Assembly (NCBI RefSeq): GCF_000427905.1
Contig: NZ_KE386604.1
Coordinates: forward strand, 372,001-436,000
Direction of reading: 5' to 3'
Length of the DNA: 64,000 bases
Source of the DNA: Thermocrispum agreste DSM 44070
GTDB lineage: Bacteria > Actinomycetota > Actinomycetes > Mycobacteriales > Pseudonocardiaceae
Part shown: positions 1-8,387 of the stretch, one piece after another
Layout of the letters: each line of letters starts with the position of its first letter
Position numbering within the stretch: position 1 is the first letter of the stretch
Notes under the pieces: generated by a model
What the model was told of the DNA's origin: nothing
Seen by the model: only the letters and a program-made list of their open reading frames with translations
Databases searched by the model: none
Translations under genes and position numbers: made by a program

Positions 1-208
1 CCAGTTCGGCCAGCCCGAGCGACTGGGCCAGCCGGCGCGCCGGGTCGATGGTCAGCACCACCGTCGTGCGGCCGCGCTCGGCGGCACGCAGCGCCAGCGC
101 GGCGGCGGTGGTGGTCTTGCCGACCCCGCCGGAGCCGCAGCAGCAGATCACCTTCGTCTTCGGGTCGTCGATGAGCCGGTCGATCTCCAGCGCGCGGCGC
201 GTGGCCAT
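1..208 (-). CDS. ArsA/Get3-family ATPase, second of a pair (C-terminus cut by window edge)
   Basis: Only the first 69 codons are in the window. The N-terminus carries a P-loop of the ArsA/MinD type, GSGGVGKT at about residues 25-32, followed by a [13 protein letters not shown] motif that matches the A-loop/switch I region of ArsA and Get3 ATPases. The signature lysine before GG, which in this superfamily reaches across the dimer, is a serine here. The start ATG overlaps the stop of the upstream partner by one base (TGATG), so the two are translationally coupled. The pair corresponds in position and type to Rv3679/Rv3680 of M. tuberculosis. A cytosolic dimeric ATPase handling a membrane-protein or metabolite cargo is likely, but the cargo cannot be read from sequence. 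Confidence 0.85.
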   Translation of the reverse strand, partial: MATRRALEIDRLIDDPKTKVICCCGSGGVGKTTTAAALALRAAERGRTTVVLTIDPARRLAQSLGLAEL

Positions 209-1239
209 CACCGGACCCCCTTCTCCACCAGCAACTCGGCCAGCTCGTACAGCGCGGCGACGTCGATGCCGTCCGGCAGGTCCGGCAGCTGCAGCATCGG
301 CTGGTCGGCCGCGGACAGCTGCTCGGCGGCGGAACGCTCGGTGGCGACCCGAATGGCGTGTTCCACCGTCTCGGCCACCAGGCCCTCGAGCACGTCGTCG
401 GGGAGATCAAGCCCGGCTTCCCGCAGGCCGGCGCGCACCCGGGAGGCGTCCACCCGGCCGTCCGCGGCCGCGGTCACCGAGCGATCCGGCAGTCGCGGCT
501 GACGCACCCGGTTGATCAGCACCGCGCCGGGGCGCAGGTCCGCCTGCTGCAGCTCCTCGATGGCCTCCAGCGTTTCCCGGATCGGCATTTCCTCCAGCAG
601 CGTCACCACGTGCACCACGGTCTGCTCCGAGTGCATCAGCTTGACCACGCCGTCCGCCTGGCTCTTGATCGGGCCGCTGCGCGTGACGTCGGTCAGTGCG
701 CGGGTCACGTCCAGGAACTTCACCACCCGTCCGGTCGGGGGCGCGTCGACCACGATGTGGTCGTACACGTGCCGCCCGGTGCTGTCCGTGCGGGTCGCGC
801 ACTCCTTGATCTTTCCGGTGAGCAGCACGTCACGCAGGCCGGGGGCCAGCGTGGTGGCGAACTCGATGGCGCCCATCCGGCGCAGTGTCCGGCCGGCGAA
901 GCCGAGGTTGTAGAACAGCTGGAAGTACTCCAGCAGTGCCGCTTCCGCGTCGATGTGCAGCGCACGCAGCTCGCCGCCGCCGGGAGCGGACACCAGGTGA
1001 CGCTCGCCGTAGGGCAGGGGTTCGGTGTCGAACAACTGCGCAATACCCTGGCGGCCCTCCACCTCGGCCAGCAGCACCCTGCGACCGCCCGCGGCCAGTG
1101 CGATCCCCAGCGCCGCGGCGATCGTGGTCTTGCCGGTGCCGCCCTTGCCGGTCACGAAATGCAGCCGGGCCCGCCGCAGTTCGGGTGTCCAGACGCTCGC
1201 CGGACGTGGTCCGGCGGAAGCAGGGGAGCCGGTGGTCAC
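208..1239 (-). CDS. ArsA/Get3-family ATPase, first of a pair
   Basis: A 343-residue soluble ATPase with the full deviant Walker A motif GKGGTGKT at residues 31-38, including the signature lysine, and a [14 protein letters not shown] switch II segment around residue 165. Length and motifs fit the ArsA/Get3 anion-transporting ATPase family. It is followed with a one-base overlap by a second ATPase whose signature lysine is replaced, so the pair is likely an obligate heteromer, as proposed for the Rv3679/Rv3680 pair. The arsenite-binding cysteines of true ArsA are not evident, so arsenite export is unlikely. The ATG start is followed by a poorly conserved 25-residue lead before the ATPase core. 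Confidence 0.88.
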   Translation of the reverse strand: MTTGSPASAGPRPASVWTPELRRARLHFVTGKGGTGKTTIAAALGIALAAGGRRVLLAEVEGRQGIAQLFDTEPLPYGERHLVSAPGGGELRALHIDAEAALLEYFQLFYNLGFAGRTLRRMGAIEFATTLAPGLRDVLLTGKIKECATRTDSTGRHVYDHIVVDAPPTGRVVKFLDVTRALTDVTRSGPIKSQADGVVKLMHSEQTVVHVVTLLEEMPIRETLEAIEELQQADLRPGAVLINRVRQPRLPDRSVTAAADGRVDASRVRAGLREAGLDLPDDVLEGLVAETVEHAIRVATERSAAEQLSAADQPMLQLPDLPDGIDVAALYELAELLVEKGVR

Positions 1240-1263
1240 CGCACGAGACTAAGTGAGCCGATG

Positions 1264-1512
1264 TCAGGATGCCAGAACCATGACCGTCACCGTGACGCCT
1301 GCCACGACGACGAATGTCCAGGCCAGCCAGGGCGCCAGCACCGTGACCATGAGCACGCCGACGATCAGCGAGGCGGCCAGCACCACGGCACCCGCGATGG
1401 CTGCCTTGGCGAACGAGTCGGTCCGCTCGCGGACATGGGCCATGACGAACAGCACCAGAGCCAACTGGGCCGCTGCGAACAGCGCAGTTGCGATGATTCG
1501 CCATGTTTCCAT
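1264..1512 (-). CDS. Small hydrophobic membrane protein, unknown function
   Basis: An 82-residue protein beginning METWRIIATALF. It has three predicted membrane segments, about residues 5-24, 36-58 and 60-80, separated by a short charged loop HVRERTDSFAK. The start ATG was chosen because residues upstream of it look like translated noncoding DNA. It lies upstream of the Get3-like ATPase pair on the same strand with a 24-bp gap and could share its transcript. No family is recognised; a small integral membrane protein beside Get3-like ATPases could be a partner or simply a neighbour. Confidence 0.6.
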   Translation of the reverse strand: METWRIIATALFAAAQLALVLFVMAHVRERTDSFAKAAIAGAVVLAASLIVGVLMVTVLAPWLAWTFVVVAGVTVTVMVLAS

Positions 1513-1653
1513 GGCGGACAGGCTACGAGTGGGGTGATCGTCGTGGTGGCGCAGCCCCGGCGGGGTGTGCCGGGAGTCGCTCCACCGACCGGGGGACACG
1601 GCGCATGCGACGGTCGTAGGCTGCCCGGTGACAAGAACGAAAAGGAGTGTGCC

Positions 1654-1815
1654 TTGAGCGCGAAGAAGTGGGAGTACGCGACGGTCCCGCTGCTGATCCA
1701 CGCCACCAAGCAGATCCTCGACCAGTGGGGCGAGGACGGGTGGGAGCTGGTGACGGTCCTGCCCAACCCGACCGGTGAGCAGCACGTTGCGTACTTGAAG
1801 CGGGAGAAGGAATGA
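1654..1815 (+). CDS. DUF4177-type small protein (Rv3678A-like)
   Basis: A 53-residue protein starting at TTG, preceded seven bases upstream by a good ribosome binding site AAAGGAG (1641-1647). The sequence KKWEYATVPL...WGEDGWELVTVLP is typical of DUF4177, a small alpha/beta domain of unknown function. Its stop overlaps the ATG of the RidA gene (ATGA), showing translational coupling, and a protein of this type sits beside the Rv3678c homologue in mycobacteria. No biochemical role is known. Confidence 0.72.
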   Translation: MSAKKWEYATVPLLIHATKQILDQWGEDGWELVTVLPNPTGEQHVAYLKREKE

Positions 1816-2267
1816 GCTGGAAGGCCAAACTCGACGAACTCGGCATCGCGCTGCCTCCGGTGCCCACCCCGGCGGGCGCGTACGTCCCCGCGGTGCGGTC
1901 CGGCTCGCTGGTCTACACCTCCGGCCAGGTGCCGCTGCGGGACGGCAAGCCGCTGGCCACCGGCAAGGTCGGCGCGGACGTCAGCCCGGAGCAGGCCAAG
2001 GACCTGGCCCGCACGTGCGCGTTGAACGCGCTGGCCGCGGTGGACGCGCTGGTCGGCCTGGACTCGGTCGTGCGGGTGGTCAAGGTGGTCGGCTTCGTCG
2101 CCTCGGCCGAGGGTTTCGGCGGTCAGCCCGGCGTGATCAACGGCGCGTCCGAGCTGCTCGGTGAGGTGTTCGGCGAGGCGGGACAGCACGCCCGATCGGC
2201 CGTCGGCGTGGCGGAACTGCCGCTGAACGTGCCGGTCGAGGTGGAGTTGATCGTCGAGGTGTCCTGA
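1812..2267 (+). CDS. RidA family enamine/imine deaminase-like protein
   Basis: A 151-residue YjgF/RidA/UK114 family protein. RidA enzymes are cytosolic trimers that hydrolyse reactive enamine/imine intermediates released by PLP enzymes. The family C-terminal signature appears as HARSAVGVAELPLNVPVEVE, with Arg128 at the position that binds the substrate carboxylate in active RidA proteins. The N-terminus (LDELGIALPPVPTPAGAYVPA) resembles the Rv3678c subgroup rather than the E. coli type. It overlaps the DUF4177 gene by four bases and abuts the NUDIX gene (TGA directly followed by GTG), so these genes form an operon. Confidence 0.88.
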   Translation: MSWKAKLDELGIALPPVPTPAGAYVPAVRSGSLVYTSGQVPLRDGKPLATGKVGADVSPEQAKDLARTCALNALAAVDALVGLDSVVRVVKVVGFVASAEGFGGQPGVINGASELLGEVFGEAGQHARSAVGVAELPLNVPVEVELIVEVS

Positions 2268-3056
2268 GTGGAGTCGATGCGCCTGCCCGCAGGCTTCGAG
2301 TTCGCTCCGCCCGAGCGGCCGGTGACGCCGAAGGACGCGGCCACCGTGATGCTCGTCCGGGACCGGGACGGCCATCTGGAGGTGTTCCTGCAGCAGCGGG
2401 TCTCCGCGATGGCCTTCGCGGCCGGGATGACGGTCTTCCCCGGCGGTGCGGTCGACCGGCGCGACGCCGACACCGCGGTGGCGTGGGCCGGTCCGGATCC
2501 GCAGTACTGGGCCGAAACGTTCGGCTGCTCCGCCGAGCTGGCGCGCGCCCTGGTGTGCGCCGCCGTGCGGGAGACGTTCGAGGAATGCGGTGTGCTGCTG
2601 GCCGGCCGCTCGGCGGACACCGTCGTCGACGACGCCGAGGAGTTCCACGACGTGCGGCAGCGGCTGGTCAGCAAGGAGCTGTCGTTGGCCGAGTTCCTGG
2701 ACGACGCGGGCCTGGTGCTGCGTGCCGATCTGCTGCGGCCGTGGTCGAGCTGGGTGACGCCGCCGCAAGAACCCAAGCGGTACGACACCCGGTTCTTCCT
2801 GGCCGAGATGCCCGCGGGGCAGCGCGCGGACGGCGAGACCTCCGAGGCCGAATCGACCGCGTGGGCCAGGCCGGCGCAGGCACTGGCGGATCTGGAGGCG
2901 GGCCGCAGGCAGATGTTGCCACCCACCGCCTACACCTTGCGCGAGCTGGACGGCTACCGCACGGTGGCCGAGGCGCTGGCTGCCGAGCGTGAGGTGTACC
3001 GGGTCAAGCCGAACCTGGTGGCCGACGACCAGGGCGTGCGGGTGGAGTTCGAGTGA
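2268..3056 (+). CDS. NUDIX hydrolase, NUDT19-like with an insertion inside the Nudix box
   Basis: A 262-residue protein starting at GTG directly after the ridA stop; ATG at 2277 is an alternative. The Nudix box is split: FPGGAVD at about residues 57-63 and the catalytic helix RETFEECG at 101-108, separated by some 37 residues. Such an insertion is known from the NUDT19/RP2p branch, whose members act on CoA or related nucleoside diphosphates. Conserved acidic residues of the REUXEE helix are present, so the enzyme should be active on an X-linked nucleoside diphosphate; the substrate is not determinable. It sits between ridA and the metallo-beta-lactamase-fold gene. Confidence 0.82.
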   Translation: MESMRLPAGFEFAPPERPVTPKDAATVMLVRDRDGHLEVFLQQRVSAMAFAAGMTVFPGGAVDRRDADTAVAWAGPDPQYWAETFGCSAELARALVCAAVRETFEECGVLLAGRSADTVVDDAEEFHDVRQRLVSKELSLAEFLDDAGLVLRADLLRPWSSWVTPPQEPKRYDTRFFLAEMPAGQRADGETSEAESTAWARPAQALADLEAGRRQMLPPTAYTLRELDGYRTVAEALAAEREVYRVKPNLVADDQGVRVEFE

Positions 3057-3096
3057 CGGTGCCGCGCAGGCACCGACGGAGTTGCGAGGAGCGACG

Positions 3097-3870
3097 GTGA
3101 AGCACCCGGCGTACGAACAGCTCAGGCAGGTCAGCCCGATCGCGGGCGTGGTGCTGGAGAACAACCCGTCCTCGATGACCCTGGAGGGCACCAACAGCTG
3201 GGTGCTGCGCGCCGAGGGGCACGGTGGCGGCGTCGTGGTCGACCCCGGTCACGACGACCGGGAACACCTGCAGGCGCTGCTCGGCGTGGCCGGGGACGTG
3301 GAGTTGGTGCTGCTGACGCACCATCACGGCGACCACGCCGACGGCGCCGCCTGGTTCGCCGAGCAGGCCGGGGCGCCGGTGCGGGCGTTCGAGCCCTCGC
3401 TGTGCTCCGGAGCCGAGCCGCTGCGGGACGGTGAGCGGTTCAGCGCAGGCGGGCTCGAGCTGACGGTGATGCACACCCCCGGGCACACCGCGGACTCGGT
3501 GTGTTTCGTGGTGGACGCCGATCAGCCGCACGTGCTGACCGGCGACACCATCCTCGGCAGCGGCACCACGGTGCTGTCCGACCTCGGCGCCTACCTGGAC
3601 ACGCTGGCCAAGCTGGCCGGCCTTCCCGCGAGGTCGCTCGGCCTGCCCGGGCACGGGCCGGAACTCGTGGATCTGCCGGCGACGGTCCAGGAGTACCGCG
3701 AGCACCGGGAGCAGCGGTTGAACCAGGTGCGAGCGGCACTGGCCGAGCTAGGCCCGCAGGCCACTCCGCGACAGATCGTCGAGTTGGTCTACGCCGACGT
3801 CGACCCCGCGCTCTGGGGGCCCGCCGAGGCCAGCGTCCGTGCGCAGCTCGACTACCTCCGCCGTGGGTGA
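3097..3870 (+). CDS. Metallo-beta-lactamase-fold hydrolase (Rv3677c/LACTB2-like)
   Basis: A 257-residue MBL-fold enzyme. The start is GTG at 3097, supported by GAGGA at 3086-3090. Zinc ligands are visible: THHHGDH at 74-80, His130 in HTPGH, Asp150 in LTGD and His186 in PGHGPEL, followed by a C-terminal helical region (residues 195-257) that fits the LACTB2 type. LACTB2-like proteins are hydrolases or nucleases, and the actual substrate is unknown. It ends the ridA-NUDIX-MBL run. Its last 123 bases are overlapped by the convergent MFS gene. Confidence 0.85.
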   Translation: MKHPAYEQLRQVSPIAGVVLENNPSSMTLEGTNSWVLRAEGHGGGVVVDPGHDDREHLQALLGVAGDVELVLLTHHHGDHADGAAWFAEQAGAPVRAFEPSLCSGAEPLRDGERFSAGGLELTVMHTPGHTADSVCFVVDADQPHVLTGDTILGSGTTVLSDLGAYLDTLAKLAGLPARSLGLPGHGPELVDLPATVQEYREHREQRLNQVRAALAELGPQATPRQIVELVYADVDPALWGPAEASVRAQLDYLRRG

Positions 3871-5118
3871 CATCGTCCTGCGCCGCAGGAAGACCACGGT
3901 GGCCAGCACCAGGCCGACGACGAGCGCGCAGACGAACGACCACGGCGGGCCGAACGCCTCCACCACCTGACCGCTCAGCGAGTGGCCGGCCGACAGGCCC
4001 AGGGTGACCGCGGTGACCACCCAGCCGAACGCTTCCGTCACCGTGCCGCGCGGCGCCACCTGCTCGATCACCGACGAGTGGGTGGTGGACTGCGGGGTGA
4101 TCAGCATGCCCGCCAGGATCATCGACAGTCCTAGCGCCAGCATGGACTCCGGCGCCAGCGAAGTGGGCAGCGCCAGGGCACCGACGCAGAGCGAGAAGGC
4201 GCCGAGCAGCACGGGGAGCCTCAGCGGCACCGAGCGGGGGAACGGATGAATGCTGTACAGCACGCCGAACAGCACCGAGCTGAGTGACCACAGCGACAGC
4301 AGCAGGCCACCCAGCGTGCGCTGGCCGACCGCGGTCGCGGCCGCCGGGACGGCGACTTCCACGAAACCGACGACGACGCCGAACCCGACCGCCGCGATCA
4401 CCAGGGTGCGCATACCCGGACTGACGAGTGCACCGAGCATCCGTCGCCGTGCTTTGTGCTCGGCCGGGCCCCACGCCCGCACCACCGGGCTGAGAGCGAA
4501 CGCCACCGAGCCGAGCACCATCATCACCGCGCTGACGACCACGCCCAGCCCCGGCCACGGCAGCGCCACCATCACGCCCGCGAAGCCGGGCCCGATGATG
4601 AAGAAGACCTCCATGCTGATCGCCTCGTAGGCGTAGGCCGCCTCCCGGCTGGGGCCGGACGGCAGCACCCTGGTCCACAGGGACCGGGAGGACGAGGCGA
4701 CCTGCGGCTGGCTCAACCCGGCGAGCACGGCGATCGCCGTCATGGCCACGGTCGGCGCGCCGCTTTCCACCGACAGCACCAGCCCGGTGATGGCCGCGGC
4801 GAACAGCGCGGTCGCGACCAGCAACGGCCAGGTCGGGCCGTACCGGTCGATGATCCGGCCTTGCGCCACGGACCCGATGGCGACGCCGATCAGGGAACCG
4901 GCACCGACCAACCCCGCGGTCGCGAACGATCCGGTCACCCGCTGCACGTACAGCAGCACCGAGAAGCCGACCATGGCGACCGGAAGGCGTGCCAGCAGCG
5001 ACGACAGGACCGGCCGCAGCATGCCGGGAGAGGTCAGTGCGGCGCGGTACGACGCGAGGGAGGTTTTACCGGTCACGTCGCCCAGTATGCGCAATTGTGG
5101 TACGGCAGTACCAGTCAT
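3748..5118 (-). CDS. Major facilitator superfamily transporter
   Basis: A 456-residue integral membrane protein with about 12 hydrophobic segments between residues 25 and 410. An MFS-type loop lies between TM2 and TM3 (VAQGRIIDRYGP). The ATG start is supported by GGAGGT nine bases upstream. The final residues (RRRTMSPTAEVVELRTD onward) are hydrophilic and are encoded antisense to the last 41 codons of the metallo-hydrolase gene, a 123-bp convergent overlap with no earlier stop. A drug or small-molecule exporter is plausible, but substrate cannot be assigned. Confidence 0.85.
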   Translation of the reverse strand: MTGTAVPQLRILGDVTGKTSLASYRAALTSPGMLRPVLSSLLARLPVAMVGFSVLLYVQRVTGSFATAGLVGAGSLIGVAIGSVAQGRIIDRYGPTWPLLVATALFAAAITGLVLSVESGAPTVAMTAIAVLAGLSQPQVASSSRSLWTRVLPSGPSREAAYAYEAISMEVFFIIGPGFAGVMVALPWPGLGVVVSAVMMVLGSVAFALSPVVRAWGPAEHKARRRMLGALVSPGMRTLVIAAVGFGVVVGFVEVAVPAAATAVGQRTLGGLLLSLWSLSSVLFGVLYSIHPFPRSVPLRLPVLLGAFSLCVGALALPTSLAPESMLALGLSMILAGMLITPQSTTHSSVIEQVAPRGTVTEAFGWVVTAVTLGLSAGHSLSGQVVEAFGPPWSFVCALVVGLVLATVVFLRRRTMSPTAEVVELRTDAGLGGPPERGVDVGVDQLDDLSRSGLRA

Positions 5119-5348
5119 TTACCGGTTACCTCCGTCACCGTGGAGAACCCGTGCTACCTGCGGAAACGGGGGAGCCGCCCGGTCGTGACCGAGGGCGTTC
5201 GGCCGCCTACCGAGAGCGGCGATCAGGGGAGGAACGCGGGGTAGGCGACCGTGGCCGTCTTCCGGCCGGGGCCGGAGCAGGCGGCCGTTGGCGAAGTCGC
5301 TTCCGGCCTGACACTCGCCGGCGACCATGTCGCGCCTGGGGCTTCTAC

Positions 5349-5519
5349 GTGGCGGTCATCTACTACAGCACCACCGGGACCACGCACGAGATGGCCAAGG
5401 CCGCTGCCTACGGTGCGGAAAAGGCCGGGGCCCAGACGCGGTTGTGGCGGGTGCCGGAACCTGCGCCGGAGGAAGCGATCGAGGTCGACGAGGACTGGGC
5501 CAAACACCGCGGGCAAGGC
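5349..5519 (+). pseudogene. Remnant of a WrbA-type flavodoxin-like quinone oxidoreductase (N-terminal fragment)
   Basis: From GTG at 5349 the translation VAVIYYSTTGTTHEMAKAAA and then GAEKAGAQTRLWRVPE closely matches the FMN-binding N-terminus of WrbA/NAD(P)H:quinone oxidoreductases. It continues through APEEAIEVDEDWAKH. After about 57 codons the similarity ends abruptly in a cysteine- and arginine-rich stretch, and no continuation was found in the other frames downstream. A normal WrbA is about 200 residues, so this is a truncated, decaying gene. No clear ribosome binding site precedes it. Confidence 0.6.
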
Positions 5520-6087
5520 TGTGGCTGCGCCTGCGGAGGGACATGGCCGCGCCTGCCATGGGTGGTGCCGCCAGTCGGTGCCGCCAGCCGAGGACCGAGG
5601 CCGCCCGGGATCGGCATTCGGGTGAATTCTCCTCACAATCCGTACATCTGTCTTGGATGCTTTGGTTCGTCCCGACGTTCGCGTTCCCGGTCTCCGGTGC
5701 ATTCGGCAACCGTCGGCACGCCCGCTCGCCGAATCGTGAACCGCGGATAATCCGGTTCCTCGGGAGCGGCCGCGACCTGCGGTTCCCTGGTCGGCGTGCA
5801 GCGGCATCGCTGCCGGTCAGCCGCGGGTCGTGACCCGGCGCCCGCCTGGCGCGAATGCCGGTCAGGCGGCAATATCTCGGTTCGGTAACGGTCCGCGGAA
5901 ATGGGCCAGTATCGTGCAACATCTCGGTCGCAACAACGTCCTTGAGGGTGAAGGCCCTTGAATAAAGGGGTAGTCGTCGGGGATTGTGGGTATATCAACG
6001 GCAAAGACTCCCTCCGGCAACACGGGTCGGGGCCTATGACCGGAGGGCGGGGAGCGCGGAACGTCGGGGGATGGGCCGCGCAAAGGT
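5520..6087. other. Gene-poor stretch between the wrbA remnant and crp
   Basis: No convincing coding sequence was seen on either strand. Composition is slightly less GC-rich than the neighbourhood around 5620-5680 and 5920-6010. Translations in all frames are arginine- and proline-rich and lack family motifs, as expected of noncoding high-GC DNA. It may be the decayed remainder of the gene fragment upstream. Confidence 0.5.
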
Positions 6088-6129
6088 GAAGGGCCGGTGC
6101 GCCACGTCGGGGGTGGCGCCCGGCCCTTC
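6088..6129 (-). terminator. Strong hairpin downstream of crp
   Basis: Left arm 6088-6105 and right arm 6113-6129 pair over 17 bp, with a single bulged T at 6098 and a 7-nt loop. The outer ten base pairs are GAAGGGCCGG with CCGGCCCTTC. It lies about 125 bp past the crp stop codon, so it most likely ends the crp transcript. There is no long U tract, as is common in actinobacteria. Confidence 0.65.
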
Positions 6130-6253
6130 ATCTCTGTCCAGGTCACGATCGGTGTCGTGGGGCCGCCGGTGGCGCGAAGCTGCGATCCAGAAGGCGAAAA
6201 GCGAACGGGCTGCGCGGCCTCGCCGCACAGCCGATGACATGAAGTGCGTCGCG

Positions 6254-6928
6254 TCAGCGGGCGCGGCGAGCGAGCCGTTCCGGGTCGAGGATCAGCACGC
6301 TCTTGCCCTCCAGACGCAGCCAGCCGCGCTGCGCGAAGTCGGCCAGCGCCTTGTTCACCGTCTCGCGGGAGGCGCCGACGTACTGGGCGATCTCCTCCTG
6401 GGTGAGATCGTGGGTGACCCGCAGCAGGCCGGCCTCCTGCGTGCCGAACCGCTGCGCGAACTGCAGCAGGGCCTTGGCCACCCGGCCAGGCACGTCGGTG
6501 AAGATCAGGTCGGCGACCATGTTGTTGGTGCGGCGCAGCCTGCGCGCGATCACCCGGAGCAGCTGTTCGGAGATCTCCGGGCGGGTGGCGATCCACTGCC
6601 GCAGCGCGGGCCGGTCCATGGTCATGGCACGGACCTCGGTCACCGTGGTCGCCGTCGAGGTGCGCGGGCCCGGGTCGAACACGGACAGCTCGCCGAACAT
6701 GTCCGCGGGCCCGAAGATGCCGAGCAGGTTCTCCCTGCCGTCCGCGGACTTGCGGCCGATCTTCACTTTCCCGGACAGGATGATGTAGAGCTTGTCGCCG
6801 GGTTCACCCTCTTGGAAGATGACGTGGCCGCGCGGGAATTCCACGCTCTCCAACGTCTGGGCCAGAGCCTCGGCGGCAGCTGGCTCGACGCCTTGGAAGA
6901 TGCCCGCCCTGGCAAGAACCTCGTCCAC
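6254..6928 (-). CDS. crp: Crp/GlxR-type cAMP receptor protein family regulator
   Basis: A 224-residue global regulator, the same length as M. tuberculosis CRP (Rv3676) and very similar to it. The start is GTG at 6928 because AGGAGG lies seven bases upstream; an ATG 13 codons further upstream lacks such support. The cyclic-nucleotide domain (about 1-115) contains [21 protein letters not shown], the phosphate-binding cassette region, and a long dimerisation helix follows (about 116-140). The C-terminal winged helix has the recognition segment [20 protein letters not shown]. It likely binds TGTGA-N6-TCACA-like sites across the genome. A TAGGAT -10 element and a palindrome lie in its leader. Confidence 0.95.
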   Translation of the reverse strand: MDEVLARAGIFQGVEPAAAEALAQTLESVEFPRGHVIFQEGEPGDKLYIILSGKVKIGRKSADGRENLLGIFGPADMFGELSVFDPGPRTSTATTVTEVRAMTMDRPALRQWIATRPEISEQLLRVIARRLRRTNNMVADLIFTDVPGRVAKALLQFAQRFGTQEAGLLRVTHDLTQEEIAQYVGASRETVNKALADFAQRGWLRLEGKSVLILDPERLARRAR

Positions 6929-6939
6929 CTCATGCCTCC

Positions 6940-6953
6940 TGTCGCATGCGACA
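6940..6953. promoter_or_regulatory. Perfect palindrome in the crp leader
   Basis: TGTCGCATGCGACA is a perfect 14-bp palindrome touching the crp ribosome binding site (AGGAGG on the minus strand at 6940-6935). It keeps the outer TGT/ACA of a CRP box but not its TGTGA/TCACA spacing. A repressor or autoregulatory site that would block translation initiation or transcription is possible; chance cannot be excluded. Confidence 0.35.
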
Positions 6954-6996
6954 TCTGCCCAGCTCACGGGCGGCGCCGCTGGTCACGTCGGTGCTG

Positions 6997-7027
6997 ATCC
7001 TATCTGCGGGTGACGAGGGCGCGCCAA
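6997..7027 (-). promoter_or_regulatory. Candidate crp promoter
   Basis: On the minus strand a TAGGAT hexamer (7002-6997) matches the actinobacterial principal sigma -10 consensus. A TTGGCG hexamer (7027-7022) stands 19 bp upstream as a weak -35. This would give a leader of about 60 nt to the GTG start at 6928, containing the palindrome and the ribosome binding site. Confidence 0.45.
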
Positions 7028-7042
7028 CCCACGTGCGCTTGC

Positions 7043-7348
7043 TCAGCTGCGTGCGCGCTCCGGCGGGCGGGCGCGCAGTGGGGTCCGCCTGCCGTTGTGC
7101 GTGCCCGCTGCCCGGTCCGCGCGCAGCCGTGCCGCGCGGCCGCGGCGGCGCAGCCGGAACAGTTCCAACGCCCGGCCGATGCCCTGCTTGTAGAGGGCCT
7201 TGACCTCGTGTGGCTGCGCCGACTCGAGGAACTCCTCGACCTCGGTCTCCCGCACGGTGACGTTGGCGAGCTTCTCCTCGACCCGCTCCATGAAGAGGGC
7301 GAAGAACAGCACCACCAGCGGTACGGCGATGACGAACCAGACAGTCAT
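7043..7348 (-). CDS. Small single-pass membrane protein (Rv3675-like position)
   Basis: A 101-residue protein with an N-terminal transmembrane helix (VWFVIAVPLVVLFFALFM, residues 3-20). A helical, acidic cytoplasmic stretch containing ERVEEKLANVTV and EVEEFLESAQP follows, then a strongly basic arginine-rich tail from residue 65. In M. tuberculosis a small membrane protein, Rv3675, occupies the same place between crp and nth. It is transcribed toward crp, ends 115 bp before the crp start, and is divergent from nth. The function is unknown. Confidence 0.65.
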   Translation of the reverse strand: MTVWFVIAVPLVVLFFALFMERVEEKLANVTVRETEVEEFLESAQPHEVKALYKQGIGRALELFRLRRRGRAARLRADRAAGTHNGRRTPLRARPPERARS

Positions 7349-7541
7349 ATCGGACAATCCTCGCTCATGTGCCGCGGACCCGGCGGTCACCCGGTCGGTG
7401 TCGGCGTGTTGTGTCTCGCCTGCGTCGATTGTTCCCGCGCCCCGCAGCGGGTGGAGCTCCGGCAGGCGCGGGTAGCGTCGCCGGTGCGCCGATGGGCCCC
7501 GCCTGCGTGTGCGACGGGATCCCCATCCGTAGGCTATCCAG

Positions 7542-8387
7542 GTGCCCTCCGTAGCTAACACGCACCCCGGCGCCCGATCGAGTCTTCCGAGGCGGAAGCG
7601 CTCGTTCGACGCCGAGAGCAGGCTGGCACTCACCAGACGCGCACGCCGGATGAACCGTTGCCTGGCCGAGGCTTTTCCCGGTGCGCATTGTGAGCTGAAT
7701 TACCGCACTCCGCTCGATCTGCTCGTCGCGGTCATCCTGTCGGCGCAGTGCACCGACGAGCGCGTGAACCAGGTCACCCCTGAGCTGTTTCGGCGCTATC
7801 CGACCGCGGCTGACTACGCCGCGGCCGACCGCGCCGAGTTGGAAGAGCTGATCAAGCCGACCGGCTTCTTCCGGAACAAGGCGAACGCGCTGATCGGTCT
7901 CGGGGCGGCGCTGGTGGAGCGGCACGGCGGCGAACTGCCCGGCAAGCTGGAGGACCTGGTCAAGCTGCCCGGCGTCGGGCGCAAGACCGCGAACGTGGTG
8001 CTCGGCGAGGCCTTCGGCGTTCCGGGGATCACCGTCGACACGCACTTCAACCGGTTGGTGCACCGGTGGAAGTGGACCGCGGAGCAGGACCCGGTGAAGG
8101 TGGAGTTCGCCGTCGGCGAGCTCATCCCGCGCAAGGAATGGACCTTGCTGTCGCACCGGGTGATCTTCCACGGCCGACGGGTGTGCCATGCCCGCAAGCC
8201 CGCCTGCGGTGCGTGCCTGCTGGCGAAGGACTGTCCCGCTTTCGGCGCCGGGCCGACCGACTTCGAAACGGCCGCGAAGCTGGTCAAAGGCCCGGAGCGG
8301 GAGCATCTGCTGACGTTGGTGCAGGACAAGATGGCCGGCCGGGGAACGGGCAAGGCCGCGGACGGCGGCGCGGACGTAGAGCGGTGA
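7542..8387 (+). CDS. nth: Endonuclease III, base-excision repair glycosylase/AP lyase
   Basis: A 281-residue protein that removes oxidised pyrimidines and cleaves the abasic site. The helix-hairpin-helix [13 protein letters not shown] (142-154) supplies the catalytic Lys148, and Asp166 lies in VDTHFNR. The [4Fe-4S] cluster ligands are C215-X6-C222-X2-C225-X5-C231. The GTG at 7542 gives an N-terminal extension of about 25 residues before the conserved core; a later start is possible. It is the first gene of a coupled run nth - tlpA-like - NUDIX - marP, the order found in mycobacteria (Rv3674c-Rv3671c). Confidence 0.95.
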   Translation: MPSVANTHPGARSSLPRRKRSFDAESRLALTRRARRMNRCLAEAFPGAHCELNYRTPLDLLVAVILSAQCTDERVNQVTPELFRRYPTAADYAAADRAELEELIKPTGFFRNKANALIGLGAALVERHGGELPGKLEDLVKLPGVGRKTANVVLGEAFGVPGITVDTHFNRLVHRWKWTAEQDPVKVEFAVGELIPRKEWTLLSHRVIFHGRRVCHARKPACGACLLAKDCPAFGAGPTDFETAAKLVKGPEREHLLTLVQDKMAGRGTGKAADGGADVER

